The translations under genes were made by a program, and so were the position numbers. Below are positions 40,818 through 49,940 of a DNA stretch of 61,183 bases, in pieces (within the stretch, counting starts at the first letter, position 1; each line of letters starts with the position of its first letter). Origin of the DNA: Pigmentiphaga sp. (GTDB taxonomy: Bacteria; Pseudomonadota; Gammaproteobacteria; Burkholderiales; Burkholderiaceae_B); assembly GCA_023228945.1 (NCBI GenBank), contig JALOAI010000028.1, positions 1 to 61,183 on the forward strand. The letters run 5' to 3'. The notes beneath the pieces are model-generated. The model had not been told where the DNA came from and searched no databases. It was given only the letters and a program-made list of their open reading frames with translations.

Positions 40818-42359
40818 ATGCAAGTGATCGTCATCGGATCGGGAATCAACGGATTGGTGGCCGCCGCCAGCCTGGCTCTCAAGGGCCGCCGCGTCACCGT
40901 ACTCGAACGCCTCGATCGTCCGGGCGGCGCGGTGCGTACCGAGGCGCTGACTCTGCCGGGCTTTCGCCACGACGTGGCGGCCATGAATCTCTCCATGTTC
41001 GCCGGCTCGGCCTTTCATGCCGCGCATGGCGAAGTCCTGCGCCGGCATGGCCTGGCGCTGGTGCCCGTCGATCGTCCCTTCGCTTCCGCGTTTCCCGATG
41101 GCGGCCACCTCGGCGTGTCCACGCATCCCGGCGAGACCCTGGCGTCGTTTTCACTTGAGGCCGACCGCAAGGCCTGGGAGGCCCAGCTGGCCATGTTCCC
41201 GGCCCAGGCGGCGGCGTTGGGCTCCCTGCTTTCGGCACCCATGACGCGCCGCGGGCTGGCGTCGGCCGCCTGGCGGATCTGGCGCGCCCGGGGCAGCGCC
41301 GGCAGCCTCGAACTCCTGCGCCTGTTGGCATCGTCGCCCCGGGCCTGGGCCGAACGCACCTTCCGCGATCCTCGCCTGCACGCCGCCCTTTGCACCTGGG
41401 GACTGCACCTCGACTTCGCGCCCGACGTCCCTGGCGGAGCGATCTTTCCGTACCTGGAGGGCCTGGCCGGGCAAGCCATGGGCATGGTGATCGGCCAGGG
41501 CGGCGCCGATACCGTCACGCGGGCCCTGATCGGCGTGATCGAATCGGCCGGCGGCGGCGTGCGGTGTTCGGCCGAGGTCGAGCGCATCGGCATCGACGGT
41601 GGCCGGGCCACGGGTGTTGCGCTCGCCGGCGGCGAGAAGCTGGAAGCCGAGAGCGTGGTGGCCAATCTCACGCCGCGCCGGTTGGCCATGCTGCTCCCCG
41701 GCGGCAGTGGCGATGCCCGCTACGATGCGGGCCTGCGCGAGTTCCGCTACGCACCGGGCACCATGATGATCCACCTGGCCATGCGCGAGCTGCCGCCGTG
41801 GCGTGCCGAGGCGCTGCGCCGCTTCGCCTACGTGCATCTCGCGCCTGCCGTAAACGACCTGGCGCGTACCTACCAACAGGCCAGTGCGGGGCTGCTGCCC
41901 GATGCCCCGGTGCTGGTGGTCGGGCAGCCCACCGTGTTCGATCCGGGCCGGGCGCCCAACGGGCGGCATGTGCTTTGGATCCAGGTGCGTTGCGTGCCCG
42001 CCGTCATCGAGGGCGATGCCGCTGGCCGCATCGCCGGCCGCGATTGGCCGTCCGTCCAAAACGCCTATGCCGACCGCGTGCTCGATCAGATCGCGGCTTA
42101 TGCGCCGGGGCTGCACGATCACATTCTGGCCCGCCGCGTGGTGTCGCCGCTGGAGCTCGAGGCCGAGAATCCCAATCTGGTGGGGGGCGACCAAGTCTCG
42201 GGCTCGCATCATCCCGCACAGAATTTCATGTTCCGGCCCGTCTGGGGCTACGCCGACGGCGGCACGCCGATCCGCGGCCTGTACCAGGTTGGCGCGTCGG
42301 TGTGGCCTGGCGCGGGAACGGGCGCCGGCTCGGGCTGGCTGGTGTCGCAACGGCTATGA
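40818..42359 (+). CDS. Phytoene-desaturase-like FAD-dependent oxidoreductase
   Basis: A 513-residue flavoprotein of the CrtI/NAD(P)/FAD-dependent oxidoreductase family. The FAD-binding motif VIGSGINGLVAAASLALKGRRVTVLERLDRPGGAVRTE is at the N-terminus, and the C-terminal RPVWGYADGGTPIRGLYQVGASVWPGAGTGAGSGWLV is the second cofactor-contacting region. Members without a carotenoid locus (none is here) include pyridine-nucleotide-disulfide-like and prolycopene-isomerase-like enzymes of unknown substrate. It is transcribed toward the peptide ABC transporter with a 112-base gap, so it may belong to that uptake operon. Confidence 0.88.
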   Translation: MQVIVIGSGINGLVAAASLALKGRRVTVLERLDRPGGAVRTEALTLPGFRHDVAAMNLSMFAGSAFHAAHGEVLRRHGLALVPVDRPFASAFPDGGHLGVSTHPGETLASFSLEADRKAWEAQLAMFPAQAAALGSLLSAPMTRRGLASAAWRIWRARGSAGSLELLRLLASSPRAWAERTFRDPRLHAALCTWGLHLDFAPDVPGGAIFPYLEGLAGQAMGMVIGQGGADTVTRALIGVIESAGGGVRCSAEVERIGIDGGRATGVALAGGEKLEAESVVANLTPRRLAMLLPGGSGDARYDAGLREFRYAPGTMMIHLAMRELPPWRAEALRRFAYVHLAPAVNDLARTYQQASAGLLPDAPVLVVGQPTVFDPGRAPNGRHVLWIQVRCVPAVIEGDAAGRIAGRDWPSVQNAYADRVLDQIAAYAPGLHDHILARRVVSPLELEAENPNLVGGDQVSGSHHPAQNFMFRPVWGYADGGTPIRGLYQVGASVWPGAGTGAGSGWLVSQRL

Positions 42360-42471
42360 AGAACTGCCACGGCTTCGTCCGGAGCCGGCCGGGACGCGCC
42401 CTAGGGACAAATCCCGATAGGGAAACACCGCCGAATGCGGTTGACTTTCATTTTTGGATACGGGGATCCGC

Positions 42472-44004
42472 ATGATTCACACGCGACGCGAGTTTCTGCA
42501 ACTCAATCTGGCGGCCATCGCCGCGCTCTCCATGGCGGGGGCGCCAGCTTTCGCGCAGGGCGAAGGGCAAGAGCTGGTGATTGCCTACAACACCGGCGTG
42601 CCCAGTTGGGATCCCACCACGGGGCCTTCGGCCGTCAATCCCGCGCTGCAGTCGATCTATCTATCCGTCTTCGATCGCTATATCGCGCAGAACCCGGATC
42701 TCAGCTTTTCACCGGGCCTGCTCACCGAATGGGGCTTCACCGACGACAACACCAAGATCCGCATGGTGGTGCGCGAGGGCGTCAAATGGCACGACGGCAG
42801 CCCGTTCACCGCCGAAGACGTCGTCTGGTCGCTGCAGCGCGCGGCCGACCCCGGCAGCGGCAATCCGATCCAGTTCGTCTGGAGCAAGGTGGGCAACTTC
42901 CAGATCGATGGCAACGTCATCACCGCCGACGTGCTGGAGTACGAACCCACTTTGTTCAAATGGATGGCCTTTCTCACCGGCTACGTGTTGCCCAAGGCCT
43001 ATTTCGAAAAAGTGGGGCCGGTGGGCTTCGAGAAGGCCCCCATCGGCACCGGGCCGTACAAAGTCGACGCCTACGAGCAGGGCGCGTATGTGCGTCTGGT
43101 GGCCAACCCCGATTATTGGGGCGGCAAGCCGGCCTACGACCGGGTGGTGATCAAGTTCGTGCCCGACGCCACCAGCCGGGTGGCCGAGATCGAGTCCGGC
43201 CGCTCCCATGTCACATTCGAGATTCCGTTCGAAGAATACGATCGCCTGATCAAGCGGCCGGGACTCACCGGCACCACCTTCCCGGTGGCCGACGTCGGCA
43301 TGATCTTCATCAACAACATCGACGCCATGCTCGATAAAAACGTGAGGCTGGCCGCCCATCACGCGATCGACAAAAAGCTCATCGTCGATCGCCTGCTGCG
43401 AGGCTACGGCGTGCCGCTATCCACGCTGGAGGCACCCGAGTACGCCGCCTTCGACCCCGGCCTCCAGTTCCCCTACGATCCCGATAAGGCCCGGAAGCTG
43501 CTGGCCGACTCGGGCTATTCGCCATCGAATCCCGTCCGGTTCACGATCCAGACCACGCGGGGCTTCAAGCCCAAAGACTACGAAATGATCCAGGCCATCG
43601 TCGGCATGTGGCGCCGCGTGGGCATCGAGGCCAAGATCGAAATCTACGAGATCGCCAAGCATTTCGAGCTGCGCGCCGCCGATCAACTGGCGCCGGCGGC
43701 TTTCTATAACTGGGGCAACGCGATCGGCGATCCCACCACGTCCACCGGCCACGCCATGTTCGGCCCCTCGCCGCATTCGGTCTGGAATACCGACGACCTC
43801 GACGAAAAAATCCTGCCACTCTGGAGCGAGGCCGACGAAGCCAAGCGGATCCAGGGCTGGAAAGACGTCAGTGCCTATATCATGCAAGAGGGTTATGTCA
43901 TCCCCTTGCTGCAGTATGTGCGGCCGGTGGTGCATTCCAGCAAAGTGGTGGTGCCGCCCGCGGCCACCGGCGACGTGCCCGCGTCGCTCATCAAACCGTC
44001 CTGA
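42472..44004 (+). CDS. Peptide-type ABC transporter substrate-binding protein
   Basis: A 510-residue family 5 solute-binding protein (DppA/OppA/nickel group). The N-terminus MIHTRREFLQLNLAAIAALS has a twin-arginine (T-R-R-x-F-L) export motif, with cleavage near PAFAQ, suggesting Tat export. Family marks include SFSPGLLTEWGFTDDNTKIRMVVREGVKWHDGSPFTAEDVVWSLQR and IGTGPYKVDAYEQGAYVRLVANPDYWGGKPAYDRVV. A TTG six codons upstream opens the frame, but the ATG places the motif correctly. Only 57 bases separate it from the first permease. The ligand could be a peptide, opine or sugar acid. Confidence 0.93.
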   Translation: MIHTRREFLQLNLAAIAALSMAGAPAFAQGEGQELVIAYNTGVPSWDPTTGPSAVNPALQSIYLSVFDRYIAQNPDLSFSPGLLTEWGFTDDNTKIRMVVREGVKWHDGSPFTAEDVVWSLQRAADPGSGNPIQFVWSKVGNFQIDGNVITADVLEYEPTLFKWMAFLTGYVLPKAYFEKVGPVGFEKAPIGTGPYKVDAYEQGAYVRLVANPDYWGGKPAYDRVVIKFVPDATSRVAEIESGRSHVTFEIPFEEYDRLIKRPGLTGTTFPVADVGMIFINNIDAMLDKNVRLAAHHAIDKKLIVDRLLRGYGVPLSTLEAPEYAAFDPGLQFPYDPDKARKLLADSGYSPSNPVRFTIQTTRGFKPKDYEMIQAIVGMWRRVGIEAKIEIYEIAKHFELRAADQLAPAAFYNWGNAIGDPTTSTGHAMFGPSPHSVWNTDDLDEKILPLWSEADEAKRIQGWKDVSAYIMQEGYVIPLLQYVRPVVHSSKVVVPPAATGDVPASLIKPS

Positions 44005-44061
44005 GGCCGTCATCCGCTTCCCGAGGGGGCCGCGCGCCCCCATCCCAGCCCTGTCCGCTGC

Positions 44062-45066
44062 ATGCTGAAACCGATCCTCATCCGGCTGGCCTCGATGGGA
44101 GTGACGCTGGTGGGCGTCGCCATCGTGGTGTTCGTCCTGATCCGCGTTGCGCCTGGCAATCCCATCGCCATGATGTTGCCGCCGGGCGCCACCAAGGCCG
44201 ATATTGCCCGCATCACCGCGCTTTATGGCCTGGATAAGCCCTTGTTCGAACAGTTCTGGATCTGGGCCGGCGGCGTGCTGCGCGGCGATTTTGGCGTGTC
44301 GATCACCTTGCGCCAGCCGGTGGGCGACCTGGTGCTCAGCCGTCTGCCCGCCACGCTGGAACTCTCGCTCCTCGCGCTGCTGATCGCCCTGCTCATCGGC
44401 GGCTGCACCGCCATTCTCGGCGCGCGCGAACGCGGCCGGCCGGTCGAGGCGGCGGTCGACGTGTTCAATGGCGCCACGTTGTCGATCCCGGATTTTCTGT
44501 GGGGCTTGTTGTTGATTCTGCTGTTCGGCGTCATTTGGCCGATCTTCCATATCTCGGGGCGGGTGTCGCCCCAGCTCGATCTGCCCTTCGTCACCGGCTT
44601 CTATCTGTTCGAGTCGCTGGTGCGGCTGCGTTTCGATCTGGCCGCCGACTTGCTGTTGCATATACTGATGCCGGCGTTGGCGCTGGCCTTGCCGCTGGCG
44701 GCCATCCTCTCGCAACTGCTCAAGCAGGGGCTGAAGGACACCTTGCAGCTCGACTACACCGTCCTGGCGCGAGTGCGCGGCTTCACCGAAACCCAGGTCA
44801 TCCTGCGCGAAGCGTTGCGCAACGCGGCTTTGCCCACGCTCACGCTGATCGGCGTGCAGTTCACCTTTCTGATCGGCGGTACCGTCATCGTCGAGCGGCT
44901 GTTCGCCTACGAGGGCCTCGGCAATATGGCGATCGACGCAGTGATCAATCGCGATCTGCCGCTGATCCAGGGCATCGTGCTGACCTTCGCCTGCCTGTTC
45001 ATCATCATCAACCTGCTGGTCGACCTGGCCTATACCTTGCTGAACCCGAGGCTGCGCCATGGCTGA
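44062..45066 (+). CDS. Peptide-type ABC transporter permease 1 (DppB-like)
   Basis: A 334-residue inner-membrane permease. It has the N-terminal helix ILIRLASMGVTLVGVAIVVFVLIRVAPGNPIAMMLPPGA typical of DppB/OppB, the EAA loop VLARVRGFTETQVILREALRNAALPTLTLIG, and a total of six membrane segments ending DLAYTLLNPRLRHG. It heterodimerises with the second permease, which starts 8 bases before its end. The operon order binding protein, permease, permease, ATPase, ATPase is complete, so the importer should be functional. Confidence 0.94.
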   Translation: MLKPILIRLASMGVTLVGVAIVVFVLIRVAPGNPIAMMLPPGATKADIARITALYGLDKPLFEQFWIWAGGVLRGDFGVSITLRQPVGDLVLSRLPATLELSLLALLIALLIGGCTAILGARERGRPVEAAVDVFNGATLSIPDFLWGLLLILLFGVIWPIFHISGRVSPQLDLPFVTGFYLFESLVRLRFDLAADLLLHILMPALALALPLAAILSQLLKQGLKDTLQLDYTVLARVRGFTETQVILREALRNAALPTLTLIGVQFTFLIGGTVIVERLFAYEGLGNMAIDAVINRDLPLIQGIVLTFACLFIIINLLVDLAYTLLNPRLRHG

Positions 45067-45961
45067 GCCCGCCACGCCCGGTTCGCCCCTCGCGCCCGCG
45101 GCGGGGGGCACGCCCGCCGCGCCCCGCCAACGCACGAGACGCCGCAACCCGCGGCTGTGGCTGTCCGCCGTGTGGATTCTGCTGTTGGTGGTGGCCGCCC
45201 TGGGCGCGCCCTGGCTGGCGCCGCACGACCCTTTGGCGCAGGATCTCCTGCTCGAGCGGCTGCCGCCTTTCGGGTTCGAGGGCCATGAAGCCGGTTACTG
45301 GCTGGGCACCGACAGTCTTGGCCGCGACGTCCTGTCGCGCCTGATCTACGGCGCCCGCATTGCGCTCGTGGTGGCAGTGGCGGCGGCCTTCGCGGCCTGC
45401 CTTTTCGGGTCGGCGCTGGGCTTGCTGGCGGGTTTCTACGGCGGCTGGACCGATCGCGGGGTATCGCGCGGCGTAGATGTCTGGATGGCATTTCCACCGG
45501 TGCTATTCGCCGTGCTGCTGGTGGCCGTGATGGGGCCCGGTCTGGGCTCGGTGATCCTGGCCATTGCCATCATCGACTGGACCCGCTTCGCCCGGGTGGT
45601 CCGCGCCGAGACCCTGGTGCAAGCGCACATGGATTACGTGCAGTCGGCCCGTGTCGGTGGCGCCTCGCGCCGGCGCATCCTGGCCAGCGAGATCCTGCCC
45701 AATGTATTGCCCACGATGGTGGCCTTGCTGGCGCTGGAGATGGGCGTGGCCATCATCGTCGAAGCCATCCTCAGCTTCGTCAATCTGTCGATCTCATCCG
45801 ACGACCCCACCTGGGGCGGCATGATCGCCGAAGGCCGGGCCTCCCTGCACTTCGCCTGGTGGGTACTGGTGTTTCCCCTCCTGGTGTTATTTCTGTCCGT
45901 GCTCTCCTTCTCCCAATTGGGAGAAGGCCTGAAAGACCAGTTCGATCCCTTGTCCCGATGA
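45059..45961 (+). CDS. Peptide-type ABC transporter permease 2 (DppC-like)
   Basis: A 300-residue permease. The OppC/DppC N-terminal region RRNPRLWLSAVWILLLVVAALGAPWLAPHDPLAQDLLLERLPPFG is followed by HEAGYWLGTDSLGRDVLSRLIYGARIALVVAVAA and the coupling loop YVQSARVGGASRRRILASEILPNVLPTMVA. The first 30 residues are an Ala/Pro/Arg-rich cytoplasmic tail with no family counterpart, but they do not match either repeat family. Its start overlaps permease 1 by 8 bases and its stop overlaps the ATPase start. Confidence 0.94.
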   Translation: MAEPATPGSPLAPAAGGTPAAPRQRTRRRNPRLWLSAVWILLLVVAALGAPWLAPHDPLAQDLLLERLPPFGFEGHEAGYWLGTDSLGRDVLSRLIYGARIALVVAVAAAFAACLFGSALGLLAGFYGGWTDRGVSRGVDVWMAFPPVLFAVLLVAVMGPGLGSVILAIAIIDWTRFARVVRAETLVQAHMDYVQSARVGGASRRRILASEILPNVLPTMVALLALEMGVAIIVEAILSFVNLSISSDDPTWGGMIAEGRASLHFAWWVLVFPLLVLFLSVLSFSQLGEGLKDQFDPLSR

Positions 45962-46869
45962 TGTCCACGCCCGTCTCCGCCGTCCGCGCCGCGCCGCCGC
46001 CCACCTTGGCCATCCATGGGCTTGGCGTGGCCGTGCGCCGGGGACCGCGCCTGTTGCGCGATGTCGGCCTGAGCGTCGGTCCGGGCGAGGTGCGGGCCCT
46101 GGTGGGCGAGAGCGGCGCTGGCAAGAGCATGATCGGCAAGGCGGTGTTGGGCGTGCTGCCGCGCTCGATCGAGGTAACGTCGGGCCGGATCGAGTTATTG
46201 GGCCGGGACCTCGGCAAGCTGGCGCCGGCCGAGCGGCGCCAAGTGGTGGCCGCGGCGGCTTCGTTGATTCCCCAGGATCCGATGACGGCGCTCAATCCGT
46301 CGCGCCGCATCGGCGGCCAGATGACCGACCGGCTGGTGCTGCGGCTGGGTTGGAGCGCGGCCGACGCCCGGCGGCGCGCGCTGGAGCTGCTCGAGCGCGT
46401 GCAGATCCGCGATCCGCTCCGGGTCATGTCGTCGTATCCCCACGAGTTGTCGGGCGGTATGCGGCAGCGGGTGCTGATCGCCGCCGCCTTTGCGCCGCGT
46501 CCGCAACTGATCGTGGCCGACGAACCCACGACGGCGCTCGACGTGACCGTACAAAAGCAGATCCTGGCCCTGATCCGTGAACTGCAGGCCGAAGCGCAAA
46601 CGGCGGTGCTGTTCGTAACCCACGATATGGGCGTGGTGGCCAAAATCAGCCAGACCGTGACCGTGCTGTTCGCCGGCAAGGTAATGGAAAGCGCAAGCAC
46701 CGAGCAGCTGTTCGCCAAGCCCCGGCATCCCTATACCCGCGCCCTGATCGCCGCCACGCCGCGCTACACCCATCCCCACGATCCCTTGCGGCCCGTGCCG
46801 CCCGAATTGGTGGCGCAATTGTGGCGCGAAGTGGAGCAGGATGACCGCGAGCGAGGTGCGAATGGCTGA
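45958..46869 (+). CDS. Peptide-type ABC transporter ATPase 1 (DppD-like)
   Basis: A 303-residue ABC ATPase with Walker A GESGAGKSMIGKAV, Q-loop SLIPQDPMTALNP, signature ELSGGMRQR, Walker B LIVADEPTTALD and H-loop FVTHDMGVV. The C-terminal PRHPYTRALIAATPRY is the oligopeptide-transporter-ATPase extension. Two adjacent ATG codons (45958 and 45961) are possible; the first overlaps the permease stop. It hydrolyses ATP to power uptake with ATPase 2. Confidence 0.93.
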   Translation: MMSTPVSAVRAAPPPTLAIHGLGVAVRRGPRLLRDVGLSVGPGEVRALVGESGAGKSMIGKAVLGVLPRSIEVTSGRIELLGRDLGKLAPAERRQVVAAAASLIPQDPMTALNPSRRIGGQMTDRLVLRLGWSAADARRRALELLERVQIRDPLRVMSSYPHELSGGMRQRVLIAAAFAPRPQLIVADEPTTALDVTVQKQILALIRELQAEAQTAVLFVTHDMGVVAKISQTVTVLFAGKVMESASTEQLFAKPRHPYTRALIAATPRYTHPHDPLRPVPPELVAQLWREVEQDDRERGANG

Positions 46870-47698
46870 AACCGAAGCCCTGTTCCGTGTGCACGACCTG
46901 CGTCTGTCCCTGCCCGACCTCGCCCGCAAGCCCCTGTTCGGCCGGGCACCGGCCGTCGAGATCCTCAAGGGCCTGAGCTTCGAGTTGCCGGTTGGCGCCA
47001 TCGTCGGCGTGGTGGGCGAAAGCGGATCGGGCAAATCGACCCTGGGCCGAGCGCTGGTGCGCCTGCTCGAACCCACTTCGGGCCGGGTCGAGTTTCGAGG
47101 TGTCGACATCACCCATCTTGGCGAGGCCGCGCTAAGGCCCCTGCGCCGCGATCTGCAGATGATCTTTCAGGATCCCATGTCGTCGCTCAATCCTCGCCAT
47201 ACCGTCGGACGCATCGTGGCCGCGCCCCTGGAGCGTTTTGACCTCGACCAGCCACGGCAGCGAGCCCTCGAGGCCCTGCGGCGCGTGGGATTGCCCACCG
47301 GGTTTGCCGGCCGCTATCCGCACGAGCTCTCCGGCGGCCAGCGGCAGCGTGTCGGCATCGCCCGCGCGGTGGCCCTGGAGCCGGCCTTCATCCTGGCCGA
47401 CGAAATCGTCTCCGGACTCGATGTTTCGTCGCAGGCCCAGGTGCTGGCGCTGTTGCAGCGGCTGGCCGCCGATCTGCACCTGACCATCGCCTTCATCAGC
47501 CACGACCTGGCCGTGATCCGCAGCCTGTGTTCGCACGTCATCGTGCTTGATGGCGGCATCATTGCCGAGGCGGGCCCTTGCGCCAGGGTGTTCGATCACC
47601 CCGAAAGCGCGGTTACCCGGGCCTTGATCGACGCCATCCCGTTGCCCGAGGTCGACCCCGGCTGGTTCGACTCTCATCCGCCTGCGGCGTCGATGTGA
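46862..47698 (+). CDS. Peptide-type ABC transporter ATPase 2 (DppF-like)
   Basis: A 278-residue ABC ATPase with Walker A GESGSGKSTLGRAL, Q-loop IFQDPMSSLNPRHTV, signature ELSGGQRQRVGIARAVAL, Walker B ILADEIVSGLD (the usual Pro of DEP is Ile-Val) and H-loop FISHDLAVIR. A GAGG site supports the ATG at 46862 (an ATG seven codons earlier also exists). It overlaps ATPase 1 by 8 bases and closes the operon. Its TGA stop is the first base of a truncated family A repeat, which is followed at once by a terminator. Confidence 0.93.
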   Translation: MAETEALFRVHDLRLSLPDLARKPLFGRAPAVEILKGLSFELPVGAIVGVVGESGSGKSTLGRALVRLLEPTSGRVEFRGVDITHLGEAALRPLRRDLQMIFQDPMSSLNPRHTVGRIVAAPLERFDLDQPRQRALEALRRVGLPTGFAGRYPHELSGGQRQRVGIARAVALEPAFILADEIVSGLDVSSQAQVLALLQRLAADLHLTIAFISHDLAVIRSLCSHVIVLDGGIIAEAGPCARVFDHPESAVTRALIDAIPLPEVDPGWFDSHPPAASM

Positions 47699-47750
47699 CC
47701 ACGCGCCAAGCGCAAGCCTCGTCGTTCACTGCGAGGTAAGCGAGGTCAAA
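47696..47750 (+). repeat. Family A element, truncated copy A4
   Basis: It starts exactly at the stop codon of the second ATPase gene: TGACCACGCGCCAAGCGCAA. It then keeps an inverted repeat CCTCG...CGAGG (47718-47737) but lacks the SLEPKA-coding and GNRA hairpins. It sits between the transporter operon and its terminator and is not translated. Confidence 0.65.
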
Positions 47751-47753
47751 GTT

Positions 47754-47780
47754 GCCCGGGTTTTTGACAGCCGGGCTTTT
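47754..47780 (+). terminator. Rho-independent terminator of the peptide ABC operon
   Basis: Stem GCCCGG (47754-47759) with CCGGGC (47771-47776), an 11-base loop, and TTTT at 47777-47780. It lies 56 bases after the last ATPase stop and directly after the truncated repeat A4. Confidence 0.7.
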
Positions 47781-47892
47781 CCATGAATAATCAAGAACTT
47801 GGGTTTTCATCCCCAAAGTTGTCCCTAGCCTTGTGCACCGATTCGGGGGATAACTTTCCAGCGGTGAGGCGGCCGGCGCTGGCCGGCCATGC

Positions 47893-49896
47893 TCAGCGCT
47901 GGCGAGGCAGCTGGATCACCATGCGGGTGCCGGCGGGCTTGTTATCGTGCGCCTGGATGGTGCCGCCGTGGGCGCGTACGATGGCGCGCACGATGGAGAG
48001 TCCCAGGCCACTGCCCCGGCTGGCGTGGCGGCGCTCGAAACGTTCGAACACCTTCTCCTTCTCGGCGTCGGGAATGCCCGGGCCGTTGTCGCTGACCGTC
48101 AATGTGATGTGGTCATCGTGCTCGACCAGGTTGATGATGATGCCCGGACGGCTGCTTGCTCCGTGGTGCAAGGCATTGTCGATCAGGTTGTGCAGGGCGA
48201 TCGACAACAGCGCGGCATCCGCGTTAAGGAGGATCGGCGTCCAGGGCAGGTCGAGACGCAGCGGAGTCGAGGCCGGATAGCCCGCCGCCACGTCGCGGAT
48301 CGTCTGATCGAAAGAGACGCTGGCCGGATGAATCTGCAACCGGGGTTCGCGCAGGCGATTGTCGACGATCAGGCTATTGGTGAGCAGCGTCAGCCGCTGG
48401 CTCGCCAGGCGGATGTTATCGAGCCGGGCATTGACCATGGGGGGAATCGGGTCGGGCAGGTAACGTAGCGAATCGAGCGACATCTTGATCATCGCCGCCG
48501 GGGTGCGGAACTCGTGTGAGGCCATCGAGAGCAGCTGGCGCTGCTCCGCTTCGGCTTTTTGCACATCGCGCAAGGCGGTTTCGAGGTCGCGGGTCCGGGC
48601 GCGTATCCGGTCTTCCAGCGCCTGGTTCTTGTTGGTCAGCAACCGCATGAGCTGCCGGTATTCCTGTCGGGTATTGCGCTGCTCGGTCAGCGCCTGGAGC
48701 AGCAGTACGCCCTGAATCAGGAGCAGGTTGATCACTCCGGCGACATCCCAGAACCAATAAAGCGAGCCGGGGAGCTCGAGCAGTCCGGCATTGGCAAACA
48801 GATAGTAAAGCGTGGTGCCGAGATACAACTGCAAGGGCAAGCCCAGCAGCAGAGCGGTGGGATGGCGCTGCCACATGAGGCGGGCCAGGGCGGCCATGGC
48901 GGCGAGCACGGCGGGCGCGATGAGCGGCAGGGCGGCCGGCCGGGCCCAGGCCGGCGCGAAGCCGCCGGCGATGGCGAGCAGCGTGGTCAGCGCCAGCCAA
49001 ACCAGAAAGCCACGATACCAGCGCCGCCGCTCGCGCAGCTCGAACAGCGTGGCCAGGAAGGCGCCTCCGGCGGCCATGCAGAGCAGGTTTACGGTCTCGC
49101 CCAGCGGATTCAGCCAAGCCAGCGGCAGGGCCGGGAGATGGTAATAGACCACGCCGTTGTTGAATAGCAAGGCCAGGGAAAGCAGCCCCACGTAGGCGAA
49201 CCACAAGAGGTAGAGGGTGCGCCGCTGTAGTATGTAGAGCCATGCCGCCAGCAGGAGCAGCAGTAGCCCCACGCTGACCAAGGTGCCCAGCATCAGTCCC
49301 TGCAGCGCGGCGACGCCGGCAAAGGCCGAACCGCGGATCAGTTGCACATAGGTAGCGTGGCTGCCCTGGTTGTCGATGCGCAACAGCACCGAATAGCCGT
49401 CGGTTGCGGGTGGCCGCAGCGCGAAGGTGGGCTTGAAGTACGGCACCTCGGCTTCGCCTCGCGGTACCTGGTCGCCGGCGGCGCCAAGTTCCTGCAGCGT
49501 GCCATCCGGCGTAGCCAGATAGGCCGTCACCCGGTCAAGATATCCTGGACCCACCTGCAGCATGAGCAGATCGTCGGGCGACTGGCCGGCGGCGCCGAGC
49601 TCGAAGGCCAGCCAGAGCGGGCCTCGTTCGAAAGGTTGAGCGGCCGGATTCTCGTGGACGAACTCGCAGGCGCGATAGGCCTGCAGCGCACGAACGGCGG
49701 TTTCAAAGGCGGCGGCATCCGGTGCCACGCGCAACAGCGGGGAAAGATCCAGAAGATTGCTGCCTGGCGGCAAACCTGCGATTTTGCCATCCCCGGACAG
49801 GCAGGGCTGGAGCCCGGCTGGCTGGGCTGTACCAGGTAAAGCCAGAACGAGAAAGGCCGGCAGCCAGAGGTGTAAGAGAAAGCGATAGAATGTCAC
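47893..49896 (-). CDS. Sensor histidine kinase with 7TMR-DISM sensor
   Basis: A 667-residue hybrid-free sensor kinase. It has a signal peptide, a periplasmic DISMED2-type ligand domain (about residues 35-190), a block of seven membrane segments (7TMR-DISM, about 195-405), a coiled coil (about 405-450), then the kinase core: H-box LLSMASHEFRTPAA (His461), N-box ALHNLIDNALHHG, G1 VSDNGPGIPDAEKEKVFERFER and G2 GSGLGLSIV. A GTG start is used at 49896; no better start is visible. It is divergent from an OmpR-like response regulator with only 44 bases between starts, so they are a cognate pair. 7TMR-DISM sensors detect small organic ligands or carbohydrate signals; the ligand is unknown. Confidence 0.9.
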   Translation of the reverse strand: MTFYRFLLHLWLPAFLVLALPGTAQPAGLQPCLSGDGKIAGLPPGSNLLDLSPLLRVAPDAAAFETAVRALQAYRACEFVHENPAAQPFERGPLWLAFELGAAGQSPDDLLMLQVGPGYLDRVTAYLATPDGTLQELGAAGDQVPRGEAEVPYFKPTFALRPPATDGYSVLLRIDNQGSHATYVQLIRGSAFAGVAALQGLMLGTLVSVGLLLLLLAAWLYILQRRTLYLLWFAYVGLLSLALLFNNGVVYYHLPALPLAWLNPLGETVNLLCMAAGGAFLATLFELRERRRWYRGFLVWLALTTLLAIAGGFAPAWARPAALPLIAPAVLAAMAALARLMWQRHPTALLLGLPLQLYLGTTLYYLFANAGLLELPGSLYWFWDVAGVINLLLIQGVLLLQALTEQRNTRQEYRQLMRLLTNKNQALEDRIRARTRDLETALRDVQKAEAEQRQLLSMASHEFRTPAAMIKMSLDSLRYLPDPIPPMVNARLDNIRLASQRLTLLTNSLIVDNRLREPRLQIHPASVSFDQTIRDVAAGYPASTPLRLDLPWTPILLNADAALLSIALHNLIDNALHHGASSRPGIIINLVEHDDHITLTVSDNGPGIPDAEKEKVFERFERRHASRGSGLGLSIVRAIVRAHGGTIQAHDNKPAGTRMVIQLPRQR

Positions 49897-49940
49897 GTCA
49901 GCTTGGCCTTTCTTCTCAGTCTTGGAGCATTATCGTCGTT

